DNA of 64,000 nt from Alphaproteobacteria bacterium (lineage in GTDB: Bacteria; Pseudomonadota; Alphaproteobacteria; Micropepsales; Micropepsaceae). Below are positions 19,647-28,696 of the stretch, in pieces. The notes under the pieces were generated by a model. The model saw only the letters and a list, made by a program, of their open reading frames with translations. It made no database searches and had not been told where the DNA came from. A program made the position numbers and the translations under genes. Within the stretch, counting starts at the first letter, position 1, and each line of letters starts with the position of its first letter. Where the stretch lies: the NCBI GenBank assembly GCA_013389115.1, contig JACADY010000036.1, forward strand, positions 40,143-104,142, written 5' to 3'.

Positions 19647-20377
19647 TGCAGCCACGCACGGAAACGGAGCTCGAGGCCGAGCTGCGCGCGATCGGGGCTG
19701 CGCGCTATCATCATCTGCATCCGTTTCATGCGCTCTTGCATGAGGGCAAACTCAGCAAGGAACAGGTGCAGGCCTGGGCGCTCAATCGCTATGTCTATCA
19801 AAGTCGCATCCCCATCAAGGATGCGAGCCTGATCGCGCGTTGTGAGGACAAGGACCTTCGGCGCATCTGGCGCCAGCGCCTCATCGATCACGACGGCATG
19901 GCGCCGGGCGAGGGCGGCATTGAGCGCTGGCTGAAGCTGACCGACGATCTGGGCCTAAGGCGGGAAGCCGTCACGACGATGCGCCTTGCCCTCCCCGCCA
20001 CGCGATTCGCGGTCGATGCCTATGTCGCCTTCGTGCGTGAACGCTCGCTGCTCGAGGCGGTCGCCTCTTCACTGACCGAGCTGTTCTCGCCCGATATCAT
20101 CCGCACACGGATGGCCGGAATGCTGGCCAGCTACCCTTTCGTCTCGAAAGAGACGCTCGCCTATTTCGAGGCCCGCACGAGCGAAGCGCCGCGCGACGCC
20201 GATTTCGCGCTTGCCTATGTGAAGCGCAATGCGAAAACGAGAGAGCTGCAGGAGCTTGTGCTCGAGGCCTTGCGCTTCAAATGCGGCGTGCTCTGGGCAC
20301 AGCTTGATGCCCTCTACTACGCCTATGTGAGCCCGGGCGATCCTCCCCCTGGCACTTTTCTGAGCAAGCGGTCATGA
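19643..20377 (+). CDS. pqqC: Pyrroloquinoline-quinone synthase PqqC
   Basis: 244 aa; YHHLHPFHALLHEGKLSKEQVQAWALNRYVYQSRIPIKDA; ATGA overlap with pqqB. Confidence 0.96.
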   Translation: MMQPRTETELEAELRAIGAARYHHLHPFHALLHEGKLSKEQVQAWALNRYVYQSRIPIKDASLIARCEDKDLRRIWRQRLIDHDGMAPGEGGIERWLKLTDDLGLRREAVTTMRLALPATRFAVDAYVAFVRERSLLEAVASSLTELFSPDIIRTRMAGMLASYPFVSKETLAYFEARTSEAPRDADFALAYVKRNAKTRELQELVLEALRFKCGVLWAQLDALYYAYVSPGDPPPGTFLSKRS

Positions 20378-20661
20378 GCGAACGCATCCTCATCGCAAGG
20401 GAAAGCCGCCCAAGCCTGCGACGCGGCGTGCGTTTGCAGTTCGACAGCGCGCGCCAGCGCTGGCTGCTTCAGGCGCCAGAGCGCATCGTCCTGCTCGATG
20501 AGATCGCGCACGCGATACTCACCCGCTGTGACGGAAACGTTTCGGTGGCGGCGATCAGCGAGGACCTCGCCCGGCAATACGCGGCTCCGAAAGAAGAGAT
20601 CGAAAGGGACGTCTCCGAGCTGCTGCAGGAACTTGCCGACAAGGGCTATGTGAGTGCATGA
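20374..20661 (+). CDS. pqqD: PQQ biosynthesis peptide chaperone PqqD
   Basis: 95 aa; PSLRRGVRLQFDSARQRWLLQAPERIVLLDEIAHAIL; ATGA overlaps on both sides. Confidence 0.93.
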   Translation: MSERILIARESRPSLRRGVRLQFDSARQRWLLQAPERIVLLDEIAHAILTRCDGNVSVAAISEDLARQYAAPKEEIERDVSELLQELADKGYVSA

Positions 20662-21740
20662 CGCACCCTGCGCCACCTTTGGCCGCCTTGTTCGAATTGA
20701 CGCATCGCTGTCCGCTGCAATGCGCCTATTGCTCAAACCCGCTCGCGCTCACGCCACCTGCGCAGGAACTGACAACGGCGCAATGGCAAGATGCGATACG
20801 GCAGCTGCAGGCCCTTGGTGTCCTGCAGGTGCACTTCTCGGGCGGGGAGCCTGCCGCACGCAACGATCTTGAAACGCTTGTTGAGACAGCCCATCGCAGC
20901 GACCTCTATACGAACCTCATCACCTCAGGGGTGACACTGAAAGAGGCGCGCATCGACCGTCTGGCCGGCGCGGGCCTTGATCATATCCAGCTCTCGATCC
21001 AGGACACCGACGAAGCGCAGGCCGATGCGATGGCAGGCGTCAAAGGCGCACTCGCGCGCAAAGCCGCGGCGGCACGGGCCATCCGCGCGGCGGGCCTTCC
21101 CCTCACTGTCAATTGCGTCATCCAGCGGCGAAATGTTGCGCGTGTAGCGGCGATGATCGACTGGGCGTTGGAGGCGGGTGCAAGACGCATCGAAATCGCG
21201 CATGTGCAGTACTATGGCTGGGCCATTCCCAATCGCGCTGCGCTTCTCCCCCCACGCGAGGCGGTCGACCGCGCCCTTGCCGTCATCGAGGATGCGCGTG
21301 AGCGCCTCAAGGGCATCATCGCCATCGACCACGTCATTCCCGACTACTATGCGGCCCGGCCCAAGGCCTGCATGGGCGGCTGGGGCCGTCAATTCCTTGT
21401 CATCGACCCGGCCGGCGATGTTCTTCCCTGCCATGCCGCAAAGACGATTCCGGACTTGCGCTTTGACAATGTTCGGCAACGCGATCTTGCATCGATCTGG
21501 AACGAGGGAGAGGCCTTTCAGCGCTTTCGCGGCACCGCATGGATGCCACAGCCCTGCCGGTCTTGCGAGCGCAAGGAAGTGGATTGGGGCGGCTGCCGCT
21601 GTCAGGCGCTGAAGATTGCGGGCAACGCCGCCGCCACTGACCCGGCCTGCGCCCTCTCGCCCGCTCATGCTCGCCTGCAGGCCTTGGCGGGCGTCACCGA
21701 CCTCGCCCCATCGCCCCTGCTCTATCGCCGCTATATCTGA
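20658..21740 (+). CDS. pqqE: PQQ biosynthesis radical SAM protein PqqE
   Basis: 360 aa; radical SAM FELTHRCPLQCAYCSNPL, C-terminal SPASM-type Cys cluster CRSCERKEVDWGGCRCQA. Confidence 0.96.
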   Translation: MTHPAPPLAALFELTHRCPLQCAYCSNPLALTPPAQELTTAQWQDAIRQLQALGVLQVHFSGGEPAARNDLETLVETAHRSDLYTNLITSGVTLKEARIDRLAGAGLDHIQLSIQDTDEAQADAMAGVKGALARKAAAARAIRAAGLPLTVNCVIQRRNVARVAAMIDWALEAGARRIEIAHVQYYGWAIPNRAALLPPREAVDRALAVIEDARERLKGIIAIDHVIPDYYAARPKACMGGWGRQFLVIDPAGDVLPCHAAKTIPDLRFDNVRQRDLASIWNEGEAFQRFRGTAWMPQPCRSCERKEVDWGGCRCQALKIAGNAAATDPACALSPAHARLQALAGVTDLAPSPLLYRRYI

Positions 21741-23017
21741 TCGATTTTGCGCGCTTCGGGTGATGAGGGCGACGTCTCCTGCTTTATCTCGATCGCACCA
21801 AGGGCTGAGGGTGGCGGCACGTCCTCTTCGGCAAGCAATGGAGCGCCGTCCCACGCCTCGCGCAGCCATAGCGTGAGCCCGATCCCCGCAAGGCTGAACC
21901 CCGCCATCGCCAGATAGCCAAGCTCCCCTACACGCGCGAACAGGAACCCTGAGATGATACCGCCAAATCCGGTGAAGAGGCCGAATGCGGTGATCGCATA
22001 GAGGCTCTGCGCCGTGGAGGCGAGCCGCACCGGCACGGTATGCACGATGAAATACATTGCGCCCAAATGAACCGCGCCAAAGCTGAAGGCATGCATAAGC
22101 TGGATAAGGATGAAAATAGGCGCAGGTGGACTGAACGCTGTCAGCGCCCAGCGGAGCGCACCGCCCGTAACGCCGATGAGCAAGAGATTGACGGCCCCGA
22201 CCCGTTCGACAGTATGGCGCGCGAAATAGAAAAGAACGACTTCGGCAAGGACGCCAAGGCCCCATAATGCGCCGATTGCCTCGCCCCGGTATCCTTGCGC
22301 TTCGAGCGACAATGTGAAGAAGCCATAGTAGAAGGCATGGCTTGCCTGCGCGAAGCTGACGGCCGCAAGAAAGAGCAGGAAGATGGGCCGGGATATGAGC
22401 ACGCCCGCCTCTCGCAAGGTGCTCGCCATGGCCGTGGTCAGCGCGCGCTTCTGCGACCCAGCCGCGATCGCGCCCGGCAGCACGAACGCGGCACCGATCG
22501 TCAGGGCGAGCACACCGAAGAACATGGGCAGAATGGCGCCAACACCGAAGGCCTGCACGAAGACACCAGAAAAGAAGGTGGCTACGACGAAGGAAAGCGA
22601 GCCGATGAGCCGCACGCGGCCATACTCGAATCCATGGAGACGCGCCTGCCTTATGGTGACACTTTCGATGACAGGACCGATCCCCGCATGCAGGATCACG
22701 CCCAGCACCGCGAACGCGGCGGTAAGGAAGAGCACATCGCTCGCCCCCGCGCAGAGCCAGGCAATGAGGCTGGCACTGGCGAGTATGAACACGACGCTGC
22801 GCCGATCATCGCTCGCATCCGAGATGATCCCGGCGACAGGGCTCGTGAAAACGCGCAGGATATTCGCGCTCGCGAACATGAAGCCGATGGCTTCGGACGA
22901 AAATCCGCGCGATTTCAGCCAAACCGCATAATAGGCAAGATAGACGCCCCCGAACAGGTTCGTGGCGACTTGAGCGGCCGCTATGCGCCGCGCCAAAGGG
23001 GGAAGGTGGAAAGGCAC
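21731..23017 (-). CDS. MFS transporter (HcaT/MFS_1-like)
   Basis: 428 aa, about 12 hydrophobic segments; convergent 10-bp overlap with pqqE. Confidence 0.85.
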   Translation of the reverse strand: MPFHLPPLARRIAAAQVATNLFGGVYLAYYAVWLKSRGFSSEAIGFMFASANILRVFTSPVAGIISDASDDRRSVVFILASASLIAWLCAGASDVLFLTAAFAVLGVILHAGIGPVIESVTIRQARLHGFEYGRVRLIGSLSFVVATFFSGVFVQAFGVGAILPMFFGVLALTIGAAFVLPGAIAAGSQKRALTTAMASTLREAGVLISRPIFLLFLAAVSFAQASHAFYYGFFTLSLEAQGYRGEAIGALWGLGVLAEVVLFYFARHTVERVGAVNLLLIGVTGGALRWALTAFSPPAPIFILIQLMHAFSFGAVHLGAMYFIVHTVPVRLASTAQSLYAITAFGLFTGFGGIISGFLFARVGELGYLAMAGFSLAGIGLTLWLREAWDGAPLLAEEDVPPPSALGAIEIKQETSPSSPEARKIDQI

Positions 23018-24505
23018 TTAGATGGGCAAGGTGATGGATCGGCGTTCCGCGGAGTTTTTCAGCACGCGCCAAAGCGTCCCTTCAAGTTCTTTCTTGTCCG
23101 GCAAGGCATGCGTCTCGAGATAGGCCTGCAGATCGATGATGAGGCGCCTCAGCCCCGCATTGGCGGCATCGAGTTCGGATAACCGGTAAGAACTGTCCTG
23201 GCCCCTGGCGGCCAATGTCAGCGCCTCGTGGAAACTGAGGAAGCCGTGATCCCCTGGCGATATGGTCTCTGCTGCCTTGGTAAGCACAGCACGCATTTCG
23301 GCATTTTCCTTGACACGCACATCGACTGCCCGCTCGGCCTCAACCCCCGCCGCAAGCAGCATGATGCCGATCGTCGAGGCCGAGCCTTGCGCATAGGAAC
23401 CCTCTAGCTGCGGCGCGATCTGCCCCATCAGCAGTTGACCAAGAACGCAGAGCGTCCGCTCCGGTTCTGCCGGCGGCTCGCTCACCACGGGAACATCAGG
23501 GGCAAGCGTGGCTGCGATAAGGCGGTTGTGAAAGGAAAGACAATAAAGCCCCGAGAACACCATGACCGGGTCGGTGTTCGTGCCGTCATGGAACTCGCGC
23601 AGCGAGGAGATCCAGATCGCGGCGCCCTTCACCATCGCAAAAAGCGACCACCAAGTGAGCGCCGCGGGCTGAGCCACAAGGCCGCTCGCCCGTTCCCAGA
23701 TCTTGATCGCTTCGGCCCGGGGAAGGGTGCCGGCCGGCCGCTCCGGATTGTGATGCGCCCATAAGGGATCAAGGGCCCAGGCAAGGTCCTCCAGCGGATC
23801 ACCCAGATGCGCCATCTCCCAATCAAGGATCGCGGTGATGCGCCCCGCCCCGTCATGCAGGAAATTTCCCGTGCGATAGTCGCCGTGAACGACACTGATC
23901 CGTTGCGCGGGGGACGGCGGATTCCGCCGCAGATATCGGATCGCCGCGCGCACGATGGGCTGCGGGGCAATCTCATCCTCATCGATCACCTTTTCCCAAT
24001 GGTCGAGGGCGCGCAAGTGCGCCGCCTCGGGCGCGGGTGCCTCGAGCCCATCGCGGAGCGCGGCAAGCGCGTGGTCCGATTTGGCGATTTCGCCGAGGAT
24101 GGACCAGAACTGCTCCCCGATGGCCTGCGCATGGGGCGCATAAGGATCAGGCGCCAGCACGCTGCCGACCTGCGCGTTCTGAATTTCTTCCATGATGAAG
24201 AACGGCCGGTCCAGCCACTCTCCGGTGAGTTCGAGCGCGATGGGACGCGGCACCGGCACCTTCGTGCCGTGAAAGGCGCGATAGGCGTTGAATTCAACCG
24301 CCCGCTCCGTCTCGATGAGGCTGGAAACAGGATCGCGCCGCAAAATGAGCGAGTGTACCTCGCCCCCCATGCGCGCCTTGAAGCGATAGGTCTCCCGGCT
24401 CGCCCCGCCGTGAATCCGCTTGATATCGAAGACTTCGACGGCACCGTCCGCGCCCGTCTCCGCCAGATAGCGGGCAAGACGCAATGCAAGGTCGGTATCG
24501 CTCAT
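23018..24505 (-). CDS. Phosphotransferase family protein (APH/ACAD10-like kinase fold)
   Basis: 495 aa; VVHGDYRTGNFLHDGAGRITAILDWEMAHLGDPLEDLAW catalytic motif. Confidence 0.88.
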   Translation of the reverse strand: MSDTDLALRLARYLAETGADGAVEVFDIKRIHGGASRETYRFKARMGGEVHSLILRRDPVSSLIETERAVEFNAYRAFHGTKVPVPRPIALELTGEWLDRPFFIMEEIQNAQVGSVLAPDPYAPHAQAIGEQFWSILGEIAKSDHALAALRDGLEAPAPEAAHLRALDHWEKVIDEDEIAPQPIVRAAIRYLRRNPPSPAQRISVVHGDYRTGNFLHDGAGRITAILDWEMAHLGDPLEDLAWALDPLWAHHNPERPAGTLPRAEAIKIWERASGLVAQPAALTWWSLFAMVKGAAIWISSLREFHDGTNTDPVMVFSGLYCLSFHNRLIAATLAPDVPVVSEPPAEPERTLCVLGQLLMGQIAPQLEGSYAQGSASTIGIMLLAAGVEAERAVDVRVKENAEMRAVLTKAAETISPGDHGFLSFHEALTLAARGQDSSYRLSELDAANAGLRRLIIDLQAYLETHALPDKKELEGTLWRVLKNSAERRSITLPI

Positions 24506-25608
24506 GGCGCCGTATCCAGGATCGAGGTAAAGCCCGACGGCGCATGCGGACCGATGATAAGCTGTTCAAGTACCCCGGCGCCCTCGCGTCTGAGGCCGTT
24601 GGGGCCGGTGAGCGTGACCTTGGAGAAGGCCTGAACATGCAGGAAGTGGAGATCGTTTTCGTTCACCTTGGCAAGCTCGAACGCCTCATAGCCGATCGCG
24701 AGCGGACCCTTATAGTGCCCATGGCCCCAGTTGGCGCTGAGATAGCCAAGCCCCGACATATAGAAGTTCCATTGCGGCGCGAAATCCGCCCGCCACTCCC
24801 CGCCCTGAGGATCGGTCATGACAACGCTCGCGGCCCTGGCATGTCGGGTACCTGATTTGAAGACGATGTCGGACCGGCAATGATCGATCTCAACCGGCCC
24901 CGCCGCGCCCGTTTCGCAAAGAACCGCGCGCGTGTTCCAGGGCTTCCCGCTCGCCTCGGCATTGATGTGGTAGAGCGAAATCCGGTCCTCGAAATTGCAA
25001 GGCGCCCAGAGCCAATAAAATTGTGGCGGAGGCGGAGGCGCGACGGCCTGGGAATCGGCGGCGCCAACCGGCCGCACACCCCAGGATCGGTCGCGCGTGC
25101 CAAGAAATGATGAGCGCGTAATCTCGATCCGTTTGCCCTTGACCGCGATCCAGCCCTCGTAAGAGCCATTCTGGGTGAGGCGCGTATAGTCCATGATCGT
25201 GCGCGGACCGGAACGATAGATGAAACGCGGCTCCTCGATCGCCGGACAGCGGGCGTGGAACACAATGTCCGCCGTGATCCCATGCTCATTGTCGCTCACC
25301 CTGACACGCAAGGACTGAAGCGGCGCGATCACGTCGATGACGATGGGACCAACGCTGGTGTCCATCCGTTCCATGCCCAGAATCCGCGAGGCATGAAGAT
25401 TATGCTGTACCCCATCCAAGACGACGCAAAACGATGCATCGATAATGTTCAAATGGGGATAGATCCCCATGGCGGCGGCGAAGAACTGGCTGCCGTCCAT
25501 CGTGTAGCCATTGAAGAAATACCGGTCATAGAAGTTCCGGTCCGTCCCCGCATAGGCAATGGGTTCGGGTGTCTGGTGAATGGGAAAATCATCGGCTTTC
25601 GTCAGCAT
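24502..25608 (-). CDS. Conserved hypothetical protein co-transcribed with the phosphotransferase gene
   Basis: 368 aa ORF, 4-bp overlap with the downstream phosphotransferase gene; beta-rich, aromatic-rich sequence, no recognisable catalytic motif. Confidence 0.7.
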   Translation of the reverse strand: MLTKADDFPIHQTPEPIAYAGTDRNFYDRYFFNGYTMDGSQFFAAAMGIYPHLNIIDASFCVVLDGVQHNLHASRILGMERMDTSVGPIVIDVIAPLQSLRVRVSDNEHGITADIVFHARCPAIEEPRFIYRSGPRTIMDYTRLTQNGSYEGWIAVKGKRIEITRSSFLGTRDRSWGVRPVGAADSQAVAPPPPPQFYWLWAPCNFEDRISLYHINAEASGKPWNTRAVLCETGAAGPVEIDHCRSDIVFKSGTRHARAASVVMTDPQGGEWRADFAPQWNFYMSGLGYLSANWGHGHYKGPLAIGYEAFELAKVNENDLHFLHVQAFSKVTLTGPNGLRREGAGVLEQLIIGPHAPSGFTSILDTAP

Positions 25609-25703
25609 GCGGCACCATGGCTTCCTGGACTTGTGTTATGATTTGCATTGAGCATGGCGGGGGCCGAAAGGAACCGCAATGGCATTGCACGGGGATATTT
25701 TGA

Positions 25704-26102
25704 ATGGCTCGCATTTGGTTTTCGCTGGGCGCGCTGAGCGCGCTCCTGGCGCTTGTCGCGGCGTCACTGTCGTTTCATGCGCTGCAGGTTGAGGCTAACG
25801 TTAGGGAACAGATTGTTCTTGATATCGCCAATGACATTCACCTCTTTAACAGCCTCGCCTTCATCTGCATCGGGCTGATCACAAGGGTCTATGGCCCGGT
25901 ACTTCTGGTTCAGGTCGCGGGCGGCGTTCTTGTGCTTGGCGTGCTTCTCTTTTCAGGTGGGATCTACATCTCTGCCATGATGAAGATCGAGATGCTTCGC
26001 CCCTTCATACCCGTGGGCGGCGTTGCCATGTTCGCAGGCTGGGCGCTCCTCGCCATCACACCTTTGATGCTGGGATCGCCAGGGAGTGGACGTGCTGGAT
26101 AG
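25704..26102 (+). CDS. DUF423-like small membrane protein
   Basis: 132 aa, four hydrophobic helices; FSGGIYISAMM...PFIPVGGVAMFAGWALL resembles DUF423. Confidence 0.6.
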   Translation: MARIWFSLGALSALLALVAASLSFHALQVEANVREQIVLDIANDIHLFNSLAFICIGLITRVYGPVLLVQVAGGVLVLGVLLFSGGIYISAMMKIEMLRPFIPVGGVAMFAGWALLAITPLMLGSPGSGRAG

Positions 26103-26153
26103 GCCTGACCTAACATTCCCGCATCGTCATTACGCAGAATATCGATACTGGGA

Positions 26154-27635
26154 ATGGAGACAAAGGTGCAGGAAAGAATCATCGTCGCGGGAGCGGGCAT
26201 CGCCGGTCTTGGCGCCGCCATGGCGCTCGGCCGCGAGGGACGCGAAGTCCTCATCCTTGAGCGAGACCCCCCGCCGCCCCACCAGTCCATGGAAGAGGCG
26301 TTCTATGGGTGGGAGCGCAAGGGCGCAACGCAACTGCGCCACTCTCACGTTTTTCTTGGGCGGCTGTTCTCCCTCATCCGCGACAGGCACCCAAGGCTGT
26401 TGAGCCTGCTCCTCGAAAATGGTGTGCGCGAGTTCACGCTAAAGGACGGCCTCCCCGAACCCTTGCGCGAAACCTATCGCCCGCAAAAAGGCGATCAGGA
26501 CATGTCGATCCTGTTCTCGCGCCGCACGACGCTCGAGCTCGTTATGCGCCATTACGCGCAAGATTTGCCGGGCGTGCGTTTCCTGTCGAGCGCCGCGGTG
26601 AGAGGCCTCATCGCCGACCGCAAGGAAGGGACACTGAAAATCCGTGGGCTGAGGATTGAGCAGGACGCAAACCCGCAGGAGGTATTGGCGGATGTGACGA
26701 TTGACGCCTCCGGCCGCGGCACCATGATGCCCATCTGGCTGCGCGAACTGGGCTGCGAGTTGCACGAGGAAGAAAGCCCGGCGGGCATCCTCTATTTCAC
26801 GCGTCACTATCGCCTCAAGGAAGGCATGGAGGAGCCTGAGCGCGGCGCGATACCGTTCGCGGGCGACCTTGGCTACATCAAGTACGGCATCTTCGCGGCC
26901 GATAGCCGCCATTTCTCCTTGACGCTCGCGGTTCCCGAAATCGAGACCGAATTGCGCAAGGTCATCTTGAGCGGGCCTGTGTTCGATCGGATCGCGGCGC
27001 TGATCCCGGGCGCTGGCATTTGGACGAGCGCCGAGCGGGCCGAGCCTGTGTCAAAGGTCTATGGCATGGGCAATCTTGTGAACTCATGGCGCCACTATCT
27101 CAAAGGCACTGAGCCGGAAGTGTTGAACTTCTTTGCCATTGGCGACGCCGCGATCCGCACCAATCCCCTTTATGGGCGCGGTTGCTCCAGCGGATTCGTG
27201 CAGGCCCACATCCTCAGCGACGTGCTTGACGAAACCGCCGATCCCATTGCCCGCGCGCGGATGCATGCCGAGCGGGTGAATAGGGAGATCCGTCCGCATT
27301 TCAACTCGATGACAAAACAGGACAGTGCCGCCATCCGCCGCGCCATCAATGCGAAGGACCCGAACTATCGGCCACGCTTCAGGGCGCGCATGATCAAGAG
27401 CCTTACCGACGACGCGATCGGCCCAGCGAGCCGTGGCGACCTCACGGTCTTCAGGGCCTTGATGCGGCCCTTTCACATGCTGGAATCGCCGGATACCGCG
27501 CTAAGAAACCCTGAAGTCATCGCCCGCCTGCTTTGGACCTGGATGAAGCCGAAATCCTGGAAGCAACATCTCCACGCGCCGGTCTTGGGGCCGGAGCGCG
27601 CGCAGATGCATCGCCTGCTCGGCCTGGCGGCCTGA
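26154..27635 (+). CDS. FAD-dependent oxidoreductase (halogenase/geranylgeranyl reductase-like)
   Basis: 493 aa; N-terminal IIVAGAGIAGLGAAMALGREGREVLILERD FAD motif; FFAIGDAAIRTNPLYGRGCSSGFVQA. Confidence 0.82.
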   Translation: METKVQERIIVAGAGIAGLGAAMALGREGREVLILERDPPPPHQSMEEAFYGWERKGATQLRHSHVFLGRLFSLIRDRHPRLLSLLLENGVREFTLKDGLPEPLRETYRPQKGDQDMSILFSRRTTLELVMRHYAQDLPGVRFLSSAAVRGLIADRKEGTLKIRGLRIEQDANPQEVLADVTIDASGRGTMMPIWLRELGCELHEEESPAGILYFTRHYRLKEGMEEPERGAIPFAGDLGYIKYGIFAADSRHFSLTLAVPEIETELRKVILSGPVFDRIAALIPGAGIWTSAERAEPVSKVYGMGNLVNSWRHYLKGTEPEVLNFFAIGDAAIRTNPLYGRGCSSGFVQAHILSDVLDETADPIARARMHAERVNREIRPHFNSMTKQDSAAIRRAINAKDPNYRPRFRARMIKSLTDDAIGPASRGDLTVFRALMRPFHMLESPDTALRNPEVIARLLWTWMKPKSWKQHLHAPVLGPERAQMHRLLGLAA

Positions 27636-27727
27636 GCGAAGCTCCACAGCCGCGAAATTCCCGGCACAGGGCTTAATTCGGCCTTGCGCCAATGCAGAGT
27701 TCACACAACAACCTGATGAGAAACGCC

Positions 27728-28693
27728 ATGACAACGCCGAAACTTCCCGAAGCAAAATTCGTCCAGTCGAACGGCATCCGCATGGCCGTTTACGAGCAAG
27801 GAACGGGCATGCCCGTCGTGTTCAGCCACGGGTTCCCCGAGCTTGCGTATTCCTGGCGCCATCAGCTGCCGGCCGTGGCGGCCGCTGGTTATCGCGCCAT
27901 CGCGCCCGACCAGCGCGGCTATGGCCTCACCGATCGTCCAGCGGCAATCGAGGATTACGACATCAAGCATCTGACGGGCGACCTCATCGGTATGCTGGAT
28001 GCGCTGGGAATCCAAAAGGCTGTCTTTTGCGGCCACGATTGGGGAGGCATCGTCACCTGGGCCATGCCCCTGCTCCACCCCGATAGGGTCGCGGGCGTCA
28101 TTGGCGTCAACACGCCCTTTCTGCCGCGCGCGCCCATGGACCCCATTGAGCTGATGCGCCTGGCCTATGGCGAGGAGATGTACATCGTCTACTTTCAGAA
28201 GCCGGGAGAGGCCGATCGCGTTCTGGCCGCCGATACGGGCAAGACGTTCCGCTTCTTCATGCGCAAGGGTGGCCCGACATTGGAGGAGTTCGAAAGGCGG
28301 CCAGCTTCTGAAAGAAACCTCGCGCTCGTCCGCGCCCTGCAAACTAGTGAGGCCGATTGGCAGGGCGAAGTCCTGCTCAATGAGGAAGAGCTGAGATTTT
28401 TTGTCGACACCTTTACAAGGACGGGCTTCACGGGCGGCATCAACTGGTACCGCAACTTCACACGCAACTGGCAGGCCATGGAGGGCATCGAACAGAAGGT
28501 CAATGTGCCCTGCCTGATGGTCATGGCGGAAAACGACATTGTGCTGCGGCCCGCCATGGCCGATGGCATGGAAAAATATTGCCCGGACCTGGAGAAGCAC
28601 CTCATCAGGAATTGCGGCCACTGGACGCAACAGGAGCATCCAGAGGAATTGAACAAGGTCATCATCGCCTGGCTGAAGAAGCGATTTGGCTGA
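27728..28693 (+). CDS. Alpha/beta hydrolase, epoxide hydrolase-like
   Basis: Probable ATG 27728; VVFSHGFPELAYSWRHQLPAVAAAGYRAIAPDQRGYG, CGHDWGG nucleophile elbow, GHWTQQEHP catalytic His. Confidence 0.9.
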   Translation: MTTPKLPEAKFVQSNGIRMAVYEQGTGMPVVFSHGFPELAYSWRHQLPAVAAAGYRAIAPDQRGYGLTDRPAAIEDYDIKHLTGDLIGMLDALGIQKAVFCGHDWGGIVTWAMPLLHPDRVAGVIGVNTPFLPRAPMDPIELMRLAYGEEMYIVYFQKPGEADRVLAADTGKTFRFFMRKGGPTLEEFERRPASERNLALVRALQTSEADWQGEVLLNEEELRFFVDTFTRTGFTGGINWYRNFTRNWQAMEGIEQKVNVPCLMVMAENDIVLRPAMADGMEKYCPDLEKHLIRNCGHWTQQEHPEELNKVIIAWLKKRFG

Positions 28694-28696
28694 ACC

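Noticed and set aside
20925-22265. 446-aa minus-strand ORF across pqqE and the MFS gene
   Set aside because: Antisense to well-supported pqqE and out of frame with the MFS gene; no family motif.
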